From positions 91,066,070 to 91,130,069 of the forward strand of contig OX465282.1 in NCBI GenBank assembly GCA_949987705.1: a DNA stretch of 64,000 nt, given 5' to 3'. The position numbers and the translations under genes are program-made. Numbering within the stretch: the first letter of the stretch is position 1; each line of letters opens with the position of its first letter. A model generated the notes under the pieces. The model was not told the DNA's origin. It saw only the letters and a program-made list of their open reading frames with translations, and made no database searches. Source of the stretch: Thereva unica (Eukaryota; Arthropoda; Insecta; Diptera; Therevidae). This document shows, in pieces, positions 7,549 through 17,564 of the stretch.

Positions 7549-8463
7549 ATGAGCAGAAGACAGATAATCAACGAACTGCATAAACCAGTGCGAAAAAATT
7601 TTAAACGTCGACATGTCACTACCAAAGGTATAGATGATTTGTGGCAGGCAGACTTGGTCGAAATGGGTTCTTACTCATCAGAAAATCAAGGGTTTCGTTT
7701 TCTTCTCACTGTGATTGATAGCTTTTCAAAGTATGCATGGACACGACCTTTAAAATCTAAAAAGGCATCAGAAGTTGTAAAAGCAGTGAAGTCGATCTTT
7801 AATGCAGGACGCATTCCAAGAAACTTACAAACCGATGATGGAAAAGAGTTTTTTAATAAACCGTTTCGTCAACTGATGAAAGATTACGAAATAAACCATT
7901 ATTCCAGCTACAGTACTTTGAAAGCCTCGATTGTAGAAAGATTTAACAGAACGCTAAAAAATATGATGTGGAAAGAATTCAGCATGAATGGCAATTATCA
8001 CTGGATTAGCATGTTGACCAAGTTGACAGACGACTACAATACAACGAAACATCGTACGATTAAGATGAGACCTGTAGATGTTGGGCTGCATAACGAAAAA
8101 CGTTTATTATCTGTGTATAATTACCCTAAAATAAAATCAAAGTCTAAATACAAAGCAGGTGATTTTGTCCGTATAAGTAGACATAAACATGTATTCGAAA
8201 AAGGCTATACACCTAATTGGTCCACAGAGATATTTAAAATAAAAGAAGTTAAACCTGTTTACCCGACAACATATATTCTCGAAGATTACCAAGGAAATAT
8301 AATTCAAGGTAGATTTTATGAACCAGAAATAGCTCCTGTGAAAAACCCTGATGTTTATTTAGTAGAAAAGGTTATAAAAAGACGCGGTAATCAAGTTCTA
8401 GTGAAGTGGCTTGGTTTTCCTTCAAAACACAATACTTGGATTAATATAAAAGACGTGATATAA
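7549..8463 (+). CDS. Polinton-type integrase with C-terminal chromodomain
   Basis: 304 residues. The rve (RNase H-fold) core has Asp35 in DLWQADLVEM, Asp96 in QTDDGKEF and Glu130 in KASIVERFNRTL, the catalytic D,D,E triad for strand transfer. The last 37 residues (about 268-304) form a chromodomain-like fold (VEKVIKRRGNQVLVKWLGF, NTWI), thought to steer insertion toward chromatin marks. No N-terminal HHCC zinc module precedes Met1; insect members of this family often begin at the same ELHKP..RNF stretch. The gene has a TATA box at 7503-7510 and is followed after 21 bp by the BIR gene on the same strand. Confidence 0.88.
   Translation: MSRRQIINELHKPVRKNFKRRHVTTKGIDDLWQADLVEMGSYSSENQGFRFLLTVIDSFSKYAWTRPLKSKKASEVVKAVKSIFNAGRIPRNLQTDDGKEFFNKPFRQLMKDYEINHYSSYSTLKASIVERFNRTLKNMMWKEFSMNGNYHWISMLTKLTDDYNTTKHRTIKMRPVDVGLHNEKRLLSVYNYPKIKSKSKYKAGDFVRISRHKHVFEKGYTPNWSTEIFKIKEVKPVYPTTYILEDYQGNIIQGRFYEPEIAPVKNPDVYLVEKVIKRRGNQVLVKWLGFPSKHNTWINIKDVI
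8445..8452 (+). promoter_or_regulatory. TATA box for the BIR gene
   Basis: TATAAAAG lies 40 bp before the ATG at 8485, in the last codons of the integrase. A second TATAAAAC at 8459-8466 is closer. Confidence 0.45.
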
Positions 8464-8484
8464 AACCTGTTACACTCATTCAAA

Positions 8485-8874
8485 ATGTTAAACTTGAAAC
8501 AAGAATACGATCGTTTGAAAACATTCGATAATCTAGCAATAGACTTAGATACAGCAGACCAGCTAGCGAAAAGTGGCTTTTTTTACACAAACATCAAAGA
8601 CCGTGTTCAATGTTACTTTTGTTCTCTGCAGATAAATGCTATGAGTTGCGCATCGGATGTAGATTTCGATCATAGACATCGTTCACCACACTGTATATAT
8701 GCTAATAGGATAGACGAATGCGGACGATTCAAAGATCAGCTAGCACCACTTACAGAACAGCCTAAATCAAAAACCATACTTTGGACTTTGAAATTTTTAG
8801 CTGGTATTTTATTTGTTCTAGCAATTCATTATTTTTCCATCAGCAGATATGAGGGAGAAAATAAGTTTCAATGA
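8485..8874 (+). CDS. BIR-domain (IAP-type) protein with C-terminal membrane anchor
   Basis: 129 residues. The N-terminal part reads RLKTFDNL (10-17), LAKSGFFYTN (27-36), then Cys43-x2-Cys46-x16-His63-x6-Cys70, exactly the zinc-ligand spacing of baculovirus IAP repeats. The usual Trp after TF is Leu here. Residues about 97-118 (ILWTLKFLAGILFVLAIHYF) form a likely transmembrane helix with a short basic/acidic tail. There is no RING finger, so it is a BIR-only, tail-anchored form. BIR proteins of insect viruses block caspases or their activators; membrane anchoring would place this one on ER or mitochondria, which is inference. It follows the integrase on the same strand. Confidence 0.85.
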   Translation: MLNLKQEYDRLKTFDNLAIDLDTADQLAKSGFFYTNIKDRVQCYFCSLQINAMSCASDVDFDHRHRSPHCIYANRIDECGRFKDQLAPLTEQPKSKTILWTLKFLAGILFVLAIHYFSISRYEGENKFQ

Positions 8875-9046
8875 ATGCCCACAAGTTAAATATATGGTAG
8901 TATGGAGTTTCGCATACAGACAAAGTAGGAAAGGACCATGGGAGCAGTATGCAGTGGATACATTTAGATTTAAAAACAGAATTTCACAACTGAGTGTAAT
9001 AATAAATCCGGTTTTAGAAAATAAAATAAAAATGTTCAACAAGTAG
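8849..9046 (+). CDS. Possible small ORF overlapping the BIR gene end
   Basis: 65 codons in another frame, starting 26 bp before the BIR stop. No motif is recognised. AATAAA-type hexamers near 9020-9028 lie within it and could instead be the BIR gene's poly(A) signal, which would make this frame 3' UTR. Overlapping small genes are common in this element, so it is listed with low confidence. Confidence 0.25.
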   Translation: MREKISFNECPQVKYMVVWSFAYRQSRKGPWEQYAVDTFRFKNRISQLSVIINPVLENKIKMFNK

Positions 9047-9099
9047 CATATTGTTTTTTATTATGATCATTCCCTAGTCGTTTTTCAGGTTTTGTTTGG

Positions 9100-9600
9100 A
9101 AGCCCACCCTCACTGACAAGTGATTGACTTAGTTCCGTGACCTAGAAAAAAGTTCCCACGCTACAGGGGGCCCACTAACTACTTCTACACCTCCCATAGG
9201 CATGATGTACCCGTCGAGCCATAGAGTTCTCAACATTCGCCCCCAGCCCCCGCCGCCGCCCCCGCCCCCGCCCCCGCCAAAGACCCCGCCCAAGCCAACG
9301 ACTCGAACCAGTTCCCGAACACCAGCAAACCAGTCTCAAGGTCAACGACCGCGACCTAGATTCCAGGGCCTACCAACAGGTGATTGATTGATGACCTTGA
9401 CTTGGATTCCAACATTACAGGCAACTGATGGCATTGACCTGCATTCCATCCCACGTGCTCTCAGTCCAAACCGTCTCGCGCAGATTCCAAGGTCAGCCAC
9501 TTATGATAATTACAGGTGATTTATGACCTGTCAACCAATTAACATAATTACAGGTGATTAATCACCTTGACCTAGATCCCAAAACCGGTTTTGGTTCCCA
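9100..9600 (+). repeat. Degenerate minisatellite plus GCC/CCCCCG tract
   Basis: Imperfect units sharing the core ACAGGTGATT..TGACCTTGACCTAGATTCCA recur near 9118, 9378, 9416, 9485, 9514 and 9550. A pure CCG/CCCCCG tract lies at 9245-9284 and explains a proline-run open frame there. The region separates the virus-like element from the BEL fragment; no gene is supported. Confidence 0.6.
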
Positions 9601-9619
9601 GACTCAAGGGTCCTAGTAC

Positions 9620-12565
9620 CTACTTATATCCAAAGGTGTCTTTATACGGATACCATACCAATCCTAATGATTTCACTACATTGTCTGGATTAATATCGAT
9701 TGAGGATTGCATTTCTATGTCTTCTGGCGGTATACCATGTAGAATTTTGTCATCATTAGCCACCCATTTCCTTAATTTGAATCCACCTCCAGAGGTCACT
9801 TGGCGTGTCTCCTTTTGTTTTAAAATAGCTTCTTCAAGTTCATCTGCGCCAGAGAGGAGATCATCTACGTAAAAATCATTTAATATAGAATTACATGCAA
9901 TAGAATACTTCTTGTTTTCATCGTGAGCTAATTGAATGAGGGTTCGGATGGCTAGATATGGTGCACAAGTTACCCCAAAGGTAACTGTGTTAAGGCAATA
10001 TTCTTTCACGGGTTCAGTTGGCGTATTTCTCCATAGGATCCTTTGGTATGTTGTGTCCTCGTCATGTATCTTGATTTGTCGATACATTTTTTCTATATCG
10101 GCAAGGTATGCGTATTTAAATGTTCTCCATCGTAATAAGACTCCGATCATTTCATTTTGTATGGTAGGTCCAGTGTTCAATATGCTGTTTAGCGATGATC
10201 CTGAGGTGGTCTTTCTCGAGGCGTCAAATACAACTCGTACCTTTGTCGTCGTACTTTCCTTAAGGACAGCATGATGTGGCAAGTAATAGCTGCTATAGTA
10301 TATTCTACCATCCTTGTCCTTCCGGTTGTCGACTTCGGTATCCATGGCAAGATGCATATGACCTAAGCGCAGGTAATCGGTGATACATTGTTTGTACTCC
10401 TGTTTCAGATGATCATTTTGACTCAGTCGTTTTTCCAAACTGAACAAACTAGCAAATGCCGTTGCTCTTGATTGTCCTAATGATGTTTTATGCGCTTCGC
10501 TGATGAATGGCAGTCTTACTTCATATCGTCCGTCATCCAGCCTGGTGTGTGTTGTTCTGTACAATTCTTCACAAATTTCTTCATCCCTTGTTAGAACACG
10601 CCTTTGAGGTATCTCTTCTATGTCCCAAAACTGTTGAAGAACTTGGCTAAGATCGTTATTTTCAGCTGTTACCATTGTTGTGAATGTTTTGACATTATTA
10701 ACCTCCATTTCTCGATCGGCTGTTTTTCCTGAAAGAATCCATCCCAAAATTGTATTTTGGGCGACTGTTTGCCCATCTGGTCCTTTGATGAGGCCTTCTT
10801 CTATCAAACTGGGATAAACGTCGGCTCCAAGTAGCACATCTATTCTTCCAGGAACATTATAATATGGGTCTGCTAACTTTAATCCTGCTAGATGATTCCA
10901 ATTCATTGATACTGGTTTTGAGGGTAATGAGTTTGAGATTGTTTTTAACACTAATGCTTCTACTGGTATGGATTTGGAGTGAGAAGTAATCAATTTAAAA
11001 TTCACTTTGGACTGAGATGTGGTTGACTTCGATTTTTCTATACCAAATATGAAAGCACGCACTGGCATCTTTGACAATTTCAGCATTTGTACTGCATGTT
11101 CCGTGATGAAAGTGGCTTGCGATCCTTGATCCACGAGGGCTCTCACAACATGTTGGTCACCGTGCGTAGATCCAATAGTGATAAGAGCTGTCGGCAATAG
11201 CGTCTCCTTATGAATGGAAACGTGTAAACTATTTACTGTAGGGTGAATGTGTTGACTGGGTGAGTTCACTGAGTTGTTAATTTCGGGTATATTTGTTGTT
11301 GTTTGAAACACTTGAGCTTTGTCACTAGGGCGATTGCTGTAGCCTGTTATCTCTGGTTTTCCATTCAGATGTAACAGGGTATGGTGGCGCTTTCTACACT
11401 TGAAACACGATATTTTGCTGGGACAATTGGTGACGACGTGACCACTATTTAAGCAATTTAGACACAGTCCCTTTCGCTTAACGATGTCTTGTTTATTAGA
11501 AAACGACATTTTAAAGAACGATGGACATTTTCTAACACTATGGCTCTCAGAACACACCGGGCACTGAGCAGCCTGTTCAATTAAAAATGACTGTTGCCTT
11601 GATATAAACTGAGTTGGTGAAGGTTTTGCAAATTTAGATTTATTTCCAATTGCCTCCAAAGCTCTGAATCTTGATTCTAAAAACGTTTTCATCAAGTCAT
11701 ACGTTGGGAGCTTATTATTGTCACTAATTTGTTGTTCCCAAATCTGTCTTGTGGTTCTTGGGAATCGTTGAACAGTCATATACACAATAACTGCCTTCCA
11801 TAAATCGGGAATCGCTAAGTTTTCAAGCCCTTGAACCGATTCAACTGTGGAATCGAGAAGAGCCTTTATTGAATCTGACGTTTCACTAGCAGTAGCCTGG
11901 TTAAATAATTTATCGAAGTGCGAGTTAACTAACGCTGGGGTATTTTCATACCTATTTTTTAAAAGTTCCCATACCACAGGGTAATTGCTATCTGATATAA
12001 CAAATCCCTTTACTAAACTTTCTGCTTCACCACTGAGGCTTGCCTTTAAATAATGGAGTTTCTGTGAATTAGATATTGACGGTTGGCTATCAATAAGGGA
12101 TACAAATAAATCTTTAAACGATGTCCATGTCGTATAGTCGCCCGAAAATGTTGGTAACGTAATGCGCGGCAGTTTCACTATATTGTTCACGTAATTTGAA
12201 TAGTTTGTGTTATTACTAGTAGAAGGAACACTGGGTCTTATAGATATATCTGGGACTGCAGTTAAATTATTATACATGTCCTCTAATCGCGAGACGAACT
12301 CAAGATATTTTTCTGCGAAGTCCGAATAATGATCATTATCAATATACGCACTTTCTTCATCACTAGGTTTCGCGGAGGGATTTAATGATATAAAATCATG
12401 ATTTAATTTAAATTTTTCCCATAGTTCTGTCACAATTGCTATCTTATTTTTATAATACGTGGCGGTCTTTCTAACTTTAGCTTCTTTTTTATCATTACGA
12501 ATATACTTGTCGAGAGTATTATTTAGTTCGATTTGCGCGTCGATATATGCTTGAGTTTGCTCCAT
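9620..12565 (-). CDS. BEL/Pao Gag-protease-RT polyprotein, 3' truncated
   Basis: 981 residues from an ATG at 12565. In order: Gag-like DUF1759 region (PRITLPTFSGDYTTWTSF, LHYLKASLSGEA), Cys/His knuckles (CPVCSESHSVRKCP, CLNCLNSGHVVTNC, CFKCRKRHHTLLH), an aspartic protease (RALVDQGSQATFI), then the RT with YLADIEKMYRQI and YVDD in LNDFYVDDLLSG. The frame ends just after the RT (LGLVWYPYKDTF); RNase H and integrase are missing, and minisatellite sequence follows, so the 3' half was lost. Uninterrupted coding over 2.9 kb suggests a fairly young copy. It cannot transpose by itself. Confidence 0.85.
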   Translation of the reverse strand: MEQTQAYIDAQIELNNTLDKYIRNDKKEAKVRKTATYYKNKIAIVTELWEKFKLNHDFISLNPSAKPSDEESAYIDNDHYSDFAEKYLEFVSRLEDMYNNLTAVPDISIRPSVPSTSNNTNYSNYVNNIVKLPRITLPTFSGDYTTWTSFKDLFVSLIDSQPSISNSQKLHYLKASLSGEAESLVKGFVISDSNYPVVWELLKNRYENTPALVNSHFDKLFNQATASETSDSIKALLDSTVESVQGLENLAIPDLWKAVIVYMTVQRFPRTTRQIWEQQISDNNKLPTYDLMKTFLESRFRALEAIGNKSKFAKPSPTQFISRQQSFLIEQAAQCPVCSESHSVRKCPSFFKMSFSNKQDIVKRKGLCLNCLNSGHVVTNCPSKISCFKCRKRHHTLLHLNGKPEITGYSNRPSDKAQVFQTTTNIPEINNSVNSPSQHIHPTVNSLHVSIHKETLLPTALITIGSTHGDQHVVRALVDQGSQATFITEHAVQMLKLSKMPVRAFIFGIEKSKSTTSQSKVNFKLITSHSKSIPVEALVLKTISNSLPSKPVSMNWNHLAGLKLADPYYNVPGRIDVLLGADVYPSLIEEGLIKGPDGQTVAQNTILGWILSGKTADREMEVNNVKTFTTMVTAENNDLSQVLQQFWDIEEIPQRRVLTRDEEICEELYRTTHTRLDDGRYEVRLPFISEAHKTSLGQSRATAFASLFSLEKRLSQNDHLKQEYKQCITDYLRLGHMHLAMDTEVDNRKDKDGRIYYSSYYLPHHAVLKESTTTKVRVVFDASRKTTSGSSLNSILNTGPTIQNEMIGVLLRWRTFKYAYLADIEKMYRQIKIHDEDTTYQRILWRNTPTEPVKEYCLNTVTFGVTCAPYLAIRTLIQLAHDENKKYSIACNSILNDFYVDDLLSGADELEEAILKQKETRQVTSGGGFKLRKWVANDDKILHGIPPEDIEMQSSIDINPDNVVKSLGLVWYPYKDTFGYK

Positions 12566-12663
12566 GATTAAAGCGGTGTTAGTAGCACTATTTTAATAAA
12601 ATAAATTGGAATAGACTCACCGAAGCCAGTTGATATATGGACAATTGGAGCTCTGGATGATTC

Positions 12664-12772
12664 GTTTATGTTGTTGGTGTTGATAATGCTGATGATGGTG
12701 TTGATACTGCTGATGATGTTGCTGATACTGCTGATGATGTTGCTTATACTGCTGATGATGTTGATCGCCACA
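12664..12772 (-). repeat. Trinucleotide-type repeat in the BEL leader
   Basis: Repeated GATGATGTTGCTGATACTGCT units. Frames through it give His/Gln or Ile/Ser runs, which are repeat artefacts and not genes. Confidence 0.8.
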
Positions 12773-12809
12773 ATTATGTTGCAAATTCTTTGCCTCAATA
12801 GATTTCACA

Positions 12810-12941
12810 AATTTCACACAATTTGTTGAAATGTTTCACAGTTTTCACACGAGAATTTCACACAAGTTGTTGAAATGTTTCACAGTTTTCACAATCGAAT
12901 TTCATACAATTTGTTGAAATGTTTCACAGTTTCACAAGAGA
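12810..12941 (-). repeat. Three 44-bp tandem repeats in the BEL leader
   Basis: Units start at 12810, 12854 and 12898 and share the core TTTGTTGAAATGTTTCACAG with few changes. They lie between the primer-binding site and the polyprotein. Confidence 0.8.
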
Positions 12942-13140
12942 ATTTCAGCGTACTACTGTATAGTCTGCTGACCACGATATTAAATCACAATATATTGTTT
13001 CACTAAATTAATTTTCACTAAGTAAGTTTGCAAAGTAGCTAAGTCACGTTTTTTCAGATATCCGTTACAATTTGCGGTATCGTTATCGATTAAATTTTCG
13101 GTATCGTTATCGGTTAAATTTATCGTCTAACTATCCGTTA

Positions 13141-13266
13141 GTTATCCGTTAAATTTTATCTAACGTTCACTATTCACATTCCGTTATCCGTTAAAATTTA
13201 TTTAACGTTCACCATTAACTATCCGTTATCCGTTAAAATTTATTTAACGTTCACCATTCACCATCC
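13141..13266 (-). repeat. Three 42-bp tandem repeats in the BEL leader
   Basis: Units start at 13141, 13183 and 13225 (GTTATCCGTTAAA..TTTAACGTTCACCATTCA). The array ends next to the primer-binding site. Confidence 0.8.
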
Positions 13267-13280
13267 GGCTCGAAGGACCA
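13263..13280 (-). other. tRNA-Tyr-type primer-binding site of the BEL element
   Basis: The minus strand reads TGGTCCTTCGAGCCGGAT, complementary to the 3' end (CCA included) of eukaryotic tRNA-Tyr. The same 18-mer occurs on the plus strand at 44115-44132 in the second BEL fragment. Confidence 0.75.
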
Positions 13281-13284
13281 AAAA

Positions 13285-13747
13285 TGTTTAGTATCTTCAA
13301 AATAATAAATAAATCCGCACTTTTATTGTAACACAAATTAATATAATTTTATTCAATTTTTCACATCTATGTACTTCAAATTAATTCACATCATAAATTT
13401 TATTTTACCAAATCTAAATTCATTATCTACAGCACAAAATTTATTTTTCACATCGAAATTCTTTATCAAATCAAGCATTTATTTATTCACAGAATTCAAT
13501 ATCTTAAATTTCTTTAAAACTCACTCTTCTACATTTACTTTCAAAAAAACTAACTTTAAATTTCACTTTTAAATTTTAAGTTCAGTACTTCAATTTTATA
13601 CACTAGCCAACTCGGTCACAATTCTACTATTTTCTGTATATTCTAAATTACTTTGAATTTTAACTTCTCTGACTAATAGTATTTAAGTTTTTTCAGCAAT
13701 ATAATTTTAATTTCACGATTTTACGACAACTAGACAACGCGGTCACA
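13285..13747 (-). repeat. Probable BEL LTR, outer boundary uncertain
   Basis: The inner end (TGTTTA on the plus strand, so the LTR ends ..TAAACA) is fixed by the primer-binding site 4 bp away. A candidate outer end is TGTGACCGCG on the minus strand at 13747; a similar TGTGACC also occurs at 13619. An AATAAA-type signal (ACAATAAAAG) lies near the inner end. With the partner LTR missing, the boundary cannot be tested here. Confidence 0.4.
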
Positions 13748-14284
13748 ACTCAGAATTTTCTAATATCGTTTTCTCAATTTTCTTCACTTTTTAAATGTTA
13801 TTAACGGATTTTTTCTCCTCTGCAAAGACGGTAATTTTCCAAGCCCATATAATATAATAGGTTTCGAGATATTTCTGCAGGGAAGTAAGTTTGGCAATGC
13901 CTTTAGTTTTGGTGGGGATAAATATCATTACTTTATTCGGAACTGACCCGATTTTCGAATTTACGCATACTAACGTAGTATGAAATAGAAATGTCAAGAA
14001 GTTTGACATTTCTTCTTTGGCAGATTTAGGTAGGTGTAAATATTAAATTTTAAGGTAAGTTTCTAGCTACATATTTATTATTCTTTTTGGTAGTTATTTG
14101 TTATATATTCTTTTATGTTTAATATTTATTATTTATGTTTTCTTTGTTGTGCTATTTGTCTTTCCTTTGTGATATTTGTTTACTTTGTTGTGACCGGGTT
14201 GTTTACATGTTTAGTAATTCAAATATTTTTAGTAATCAAAAATGTTAAATATCTTAAAACTAATTATTTACTTTAACTATTTTA
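13748..14284. other. No gene seen; one hairpin
   Basis: AT-rich sequence between the BEL LTR and the next LINE. A perfect 11-bp-arm hairpin (AGAAATGTCAA / TTGACATTTCT) lies at 13987-14013. No conserved coding frame. Confidence 0.5.
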
Positions 14285-14505
14285 GGTGATGATGGTGATG
14301 ATGATGCAACAATATCCGGGGGGCAAAATCGTACCGTCACCTCCTCGCTGGTGCCTCCTGGATAACCAACCGACGGCGGACGTACCCAGTGCCCGGGGGT
14401 ATAGCTGGGTCACCCTATCCGATGGGGTATAATTCACGGATCCGGTCCTCCTGGTAGTTCAACGGACGGAAAAAACGGCAACGACTACGGCAACAGCACC
14501 TGGAA

Positions 14506-15171
14506 ATGATTTTTGGAACATGGAACACGCGAAGTATGTACCGAACTGCATCAGTTAAGTCACTACTAGACGAAGTGAGCAGATATAAAATCAAATATAG
14601 ATATAAAATGGACCTTGGCAACTACAGGATATTCTACAGCTGCGGAAGGGAACACCACTTAGGATTAGGCTTCGTAATACACAAGTCAATCATAGATAAT
14701 GTCATAGAGTTCAAGCCAATCAGTGAACGTCTATGTTCAATACGACTCCGAACGAAATTCTTCACCCTCACAATCATAAATGTACATGCGGAGACGGAGG
14801 AGAAAGCGGACACGACAAAGGACACTTTCTACTACAAGCTTGAATACGCATATGACACGGCCCCTTCCAATGACATCAAGATGGTGATAGGAGACCTCAA
14901 CGCCAAAATTGGAAGAGAGAACTGGTACAGACCAACCATTGGAAAAGAAAGTTTCCACGAAACATCAAATGATAACGGACAACGTGTTATCGATTTTGCA
15001 ATGAGCAAAAATATGATCGTCAGTTCAACATATTTTCCAAGAAAGGACATTCACAAATACACATGGCAATCTCCCAGCGAAAGGTACTGCAATCAAATAG
15101 ACCATATACTTATAGACAGAACGGCAGCTTCCAGTATCCTTCAAGTAAGATCCTACAGAGGCCGATTGTGA
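14506..15171 (+). pseudogene. LINE endonuclease domain, internally deleted
   Basis: Begins MIFGTWNTRSM, the strand that opens AP-endonuclease-like domains, and contains MVIGDLNAKIG (Asp/Asn pair) and NQIDHILIDR. The stretch that normally carries the catalytic Glu (after the first 30 residues) is missing: the frame jumps from SRYKIKYRYKM to GNYRIFYS, so an internal deletion removed it. The frame ends at a stop caused by a one-base loss near 15165, after which coding continues in another frame. Confidence 0.75.
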
Positions 15172-17268
15172 ATTCGACCACTTCCAAGTTAAAGCTAGAG
15201 TCAGATGTCGGCTGTCCACTCAAGAACAAAGAAGCAACAAAGTAAAGAAATTCAACGTTGACCGCCTCCAGGAACAGACCATATTGGAGAGATACCAGGC
15301 AACGTTAGCAGAGAGGATAGGTCCAAGCCTAATCATAAATAATGAAGACACAATTGAGGGAAAATGGACAAGACTGAGGACGATACTGACAGATGTCACG
15401 AAGGAAACTGTAGGCTACAAACGCACTGCCAGAGCCAATGATTGGTACGACGAGGAATGTAAAACAGCTATAGAGGCCAGAAATAGAAATAGGAAAATTT
15501 ACATAGAGAGACCGACGAGGAGCAAGAAACTGAAATATGAGGAAACAAGAAGAACCGCAAAAAACATCTGCAGGAAGAAGAAAAGGCAATTCCTCAACAA
15601 TTACATCCTGAGAGCAGAGGAAACTTTGCCCGAAACAAAACCAGGGAAGCATATAAGGAAGTAAACTTCTTCAAGAAAGGCTTCAAACCCTCCTCCGGTA
15701 TATGTAGAACGAAAGAAGGCACTATAGTTACAGGCAGCGAAGATGTAAAGAAAAGATGGAAGGAATTTTTTAGCGAGCTGCAGAACGCAAACGAGAGCAT
15801 CCGACACGTACCAGAACCCCGTCCACAACATAACGATGACACCAGAGAAATAAACGAACCCACTCTGGAGGAAGTACAAAGTGCCATACGACTCTTAAGA
15901 AATAACAAATCTCCAGGAATTGATAACATCCCAGCAGAGCTGATCAAGCAAGGAGGCGAACCGCTTTCAGCAGCTATACATGAATTACTATGCTGCATAT
16001 GGAGGAACGAAAAAATGCCTGAAGATTGGGAGCAAAGCATTATCTGCCCAATACACAAGAAAGGAGATAGATTCAACTGTGCAAATTACAGAGGCATATC
16101 TCTTTTAAGCACAGTGTATAAAATAATGACCAATATAATTAAGGCCAGACTGGAACCTTATGCAGAAGCCGTAATAAGTGAATACCAAGCTGGATTCAGA
16201 AGAAATAGGTCAACGATGGATCAACTTTTTTCAATAAGGCAAATCCTCCGAAAATGCTGGGAATACAACATCGACGTCTATCAACTTTTCATCGACTTTA
16301 AACAAGCATACGACAGCATCGACAGGGAAAAAATGTATGCGACAATGCTGGACCTAAACATACCCCTAAAGATAGTGAAACTGACTAAAATGACAATGGA
16401 AAATACAAAGTGTGCAGTCAGAATACAAGGAGAATTGACGGAGTCCTTCCCAGTCAAGCAAGGCTTCAAACAGGGCGATGGGCTGGCACCCATGCTATTT
16501 AATCTCTGCCTTGAAGGAGTAATTCGCAAAGTAAACATTGATGCGAACGCAACCCTGCTTAACAAATCAAAACAGTTGGCAGGATATGCCGACGACATAA
16601 ACTGCCTTGCCAGATCACTGTCATACCTTAGAGAAGTATTCACAGAATTAGAAGATTGAGCTAAACATATAGGGCTGCAAATAAATGCAGACAAGAGCAA
16701 GATTCTAATTCAGTCAAGGGTGGAAAGAAGAAGAAGAAACCACAACACCACCTGGGGGGAATATAATTTCGAACGGGTAAGCTAATTTAACTACCTGGGG
16801 TCCACAGTCAGTGAAGACAACGATGAAACGATAGACGTACAAAGAAAAATAAACGCCGCAAACAGAACATACTTCTCACTACTGCCAGTCATGAAATCCA
16901 GAGACATCCACAGAAAAACAAAAATAAGAGTCTACAAAACCATCATACGTACAGTAGCTACGTATGGTTGTGAAGCATGGAGTATCTCCCAGAAATCCGC
17001 AGACAAGTTGGATATATTTGAGAGGAAGGTTCTCCGAAGGATATACGGCCTAATTAATGAAGACAATGCATGGAGAATACGCTACAATCACGAATTGTAC
17101 GACTTATACAAAGAATGTAAACTTTCGACCCATGCCAAGCTACTGCGTTTACGTTGGGCCGGTCATGCCCAAAGAATGGATGACTCAAGGATACCAAAAA
17201 AAGCCCTGTATCTACTACCAGATGGCAAAAGACCAGTTGGCAAAACCACGGTCAAGATGGGAAGATAA
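15172..17268 (+). pseudogene. LINE reverse transcriptase, multiply broken
   Basis: Continues the endonuclease in shifted frames. One indel lies near 15620, and coding then runs to the RT fingers/palm (PEDWEQSIICPIHKKGD, NYRGISLLSTVYKI, DQLFSIRQIL). The palm has LFIDFKQAYDS, GFKQGDGLAPMLFN and AGYADDINCLAR. In-frame stops lie at 16657-16659 (Gly codon in copy B) and 16783-16785 (Gln codon in copy B). The C-terminal part (YGCEAWSIS, DIFERKVLRRIYG, LRLRWAGHAQRM) closes the protein at about 17270. Not functional. Confidence 0.8.
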
Positions 17269-17564
17269 TGTTAAGACCGATGCAGCGAAACTGCTCAACA
17301 CGAGAAACTGGAGACAAGCTGCGGAGCAGAGAGACGTCTGGAGGAAGAAGCTGAAGGAGGCCAAGGCTCGAATTGGGCCGTAGAGCCATCGAAGAAGAAG
17401 AAGAGATTATTCCACAGTCGAGTTGTTCTATTTACAAACGAATTCATATCTTGTTGAGTGCGTGAAAGGGGGAGTTGCAGGTGAAGGGAATGAAACGAGT
17501 GAGCTAATCTGGTGTTGCGGGTATAAGAATGCCGTGGAGGCAGGAGCGTTTAACTCGAAGGAAC

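Larger units (their letters stand above)
1..9060. mobile_element. Polinton/Maverick (adintovirus-like) element, left part cut off
   Basis: A gene-dense 9-kb block with hexon-like capsid, penton-like, adenain-type protease, FtsK/HerA-type packaging ATPase and a chromodomain integrase. That combination defines Polinton/Maverick elements and their adintovirus relatives. Nine genes lie head-to-tail on the minus strand (652-7540); the integrase and BIR genes are on the plus strand, and another plus-strand gene lies at the left edge. Spacing is only a few bases and several genes overlap. Almost every frame is open, so the copy is young; the penton-like gene is the exception. DNA polymerase B is not seen and could lie left of base 1. 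I could not find terminal inverted repeats or a target duplication, so the right border (about 9060) is only where coding ends. Confidence 0.85.
14285..17400 (+). mobile_element. Degenerate APE-type LINE (RTE/Daphne-like), copy A
   Basis: A non-LTR retrotransposon with a GC-rich 5' part (14285-14500), an endonuclease (14506-15171), a linker and RT (15172-17268) and a 3' end with a (GAA)n tail near 17390-17403. Coding runs through several frames with single-base breaks and two in-frame stops. The 3' 0.85 kb is repeated on the minus strand at 32249-33105 (copy B). Clade is a best guess from the overall RT and C-terminal layout. Confidence 0.8.

Noticed and set aside
8818..9042. Minus-strand 74-codon frame over the BIR gene end
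   Set aside because: Antisense shadow with no family resemblance.
9202..9387. Proline-rich open frame
   Set aside because: It is the translation of a CCG/CCCCCG simple repeat with no upstream or downstream gene context.
12568..12817. Two overlapping His/Gln- and Ile/Ser-rich frames
   Set aside because: Both arise from the trinucleotide-type repeat in the BEL leader.
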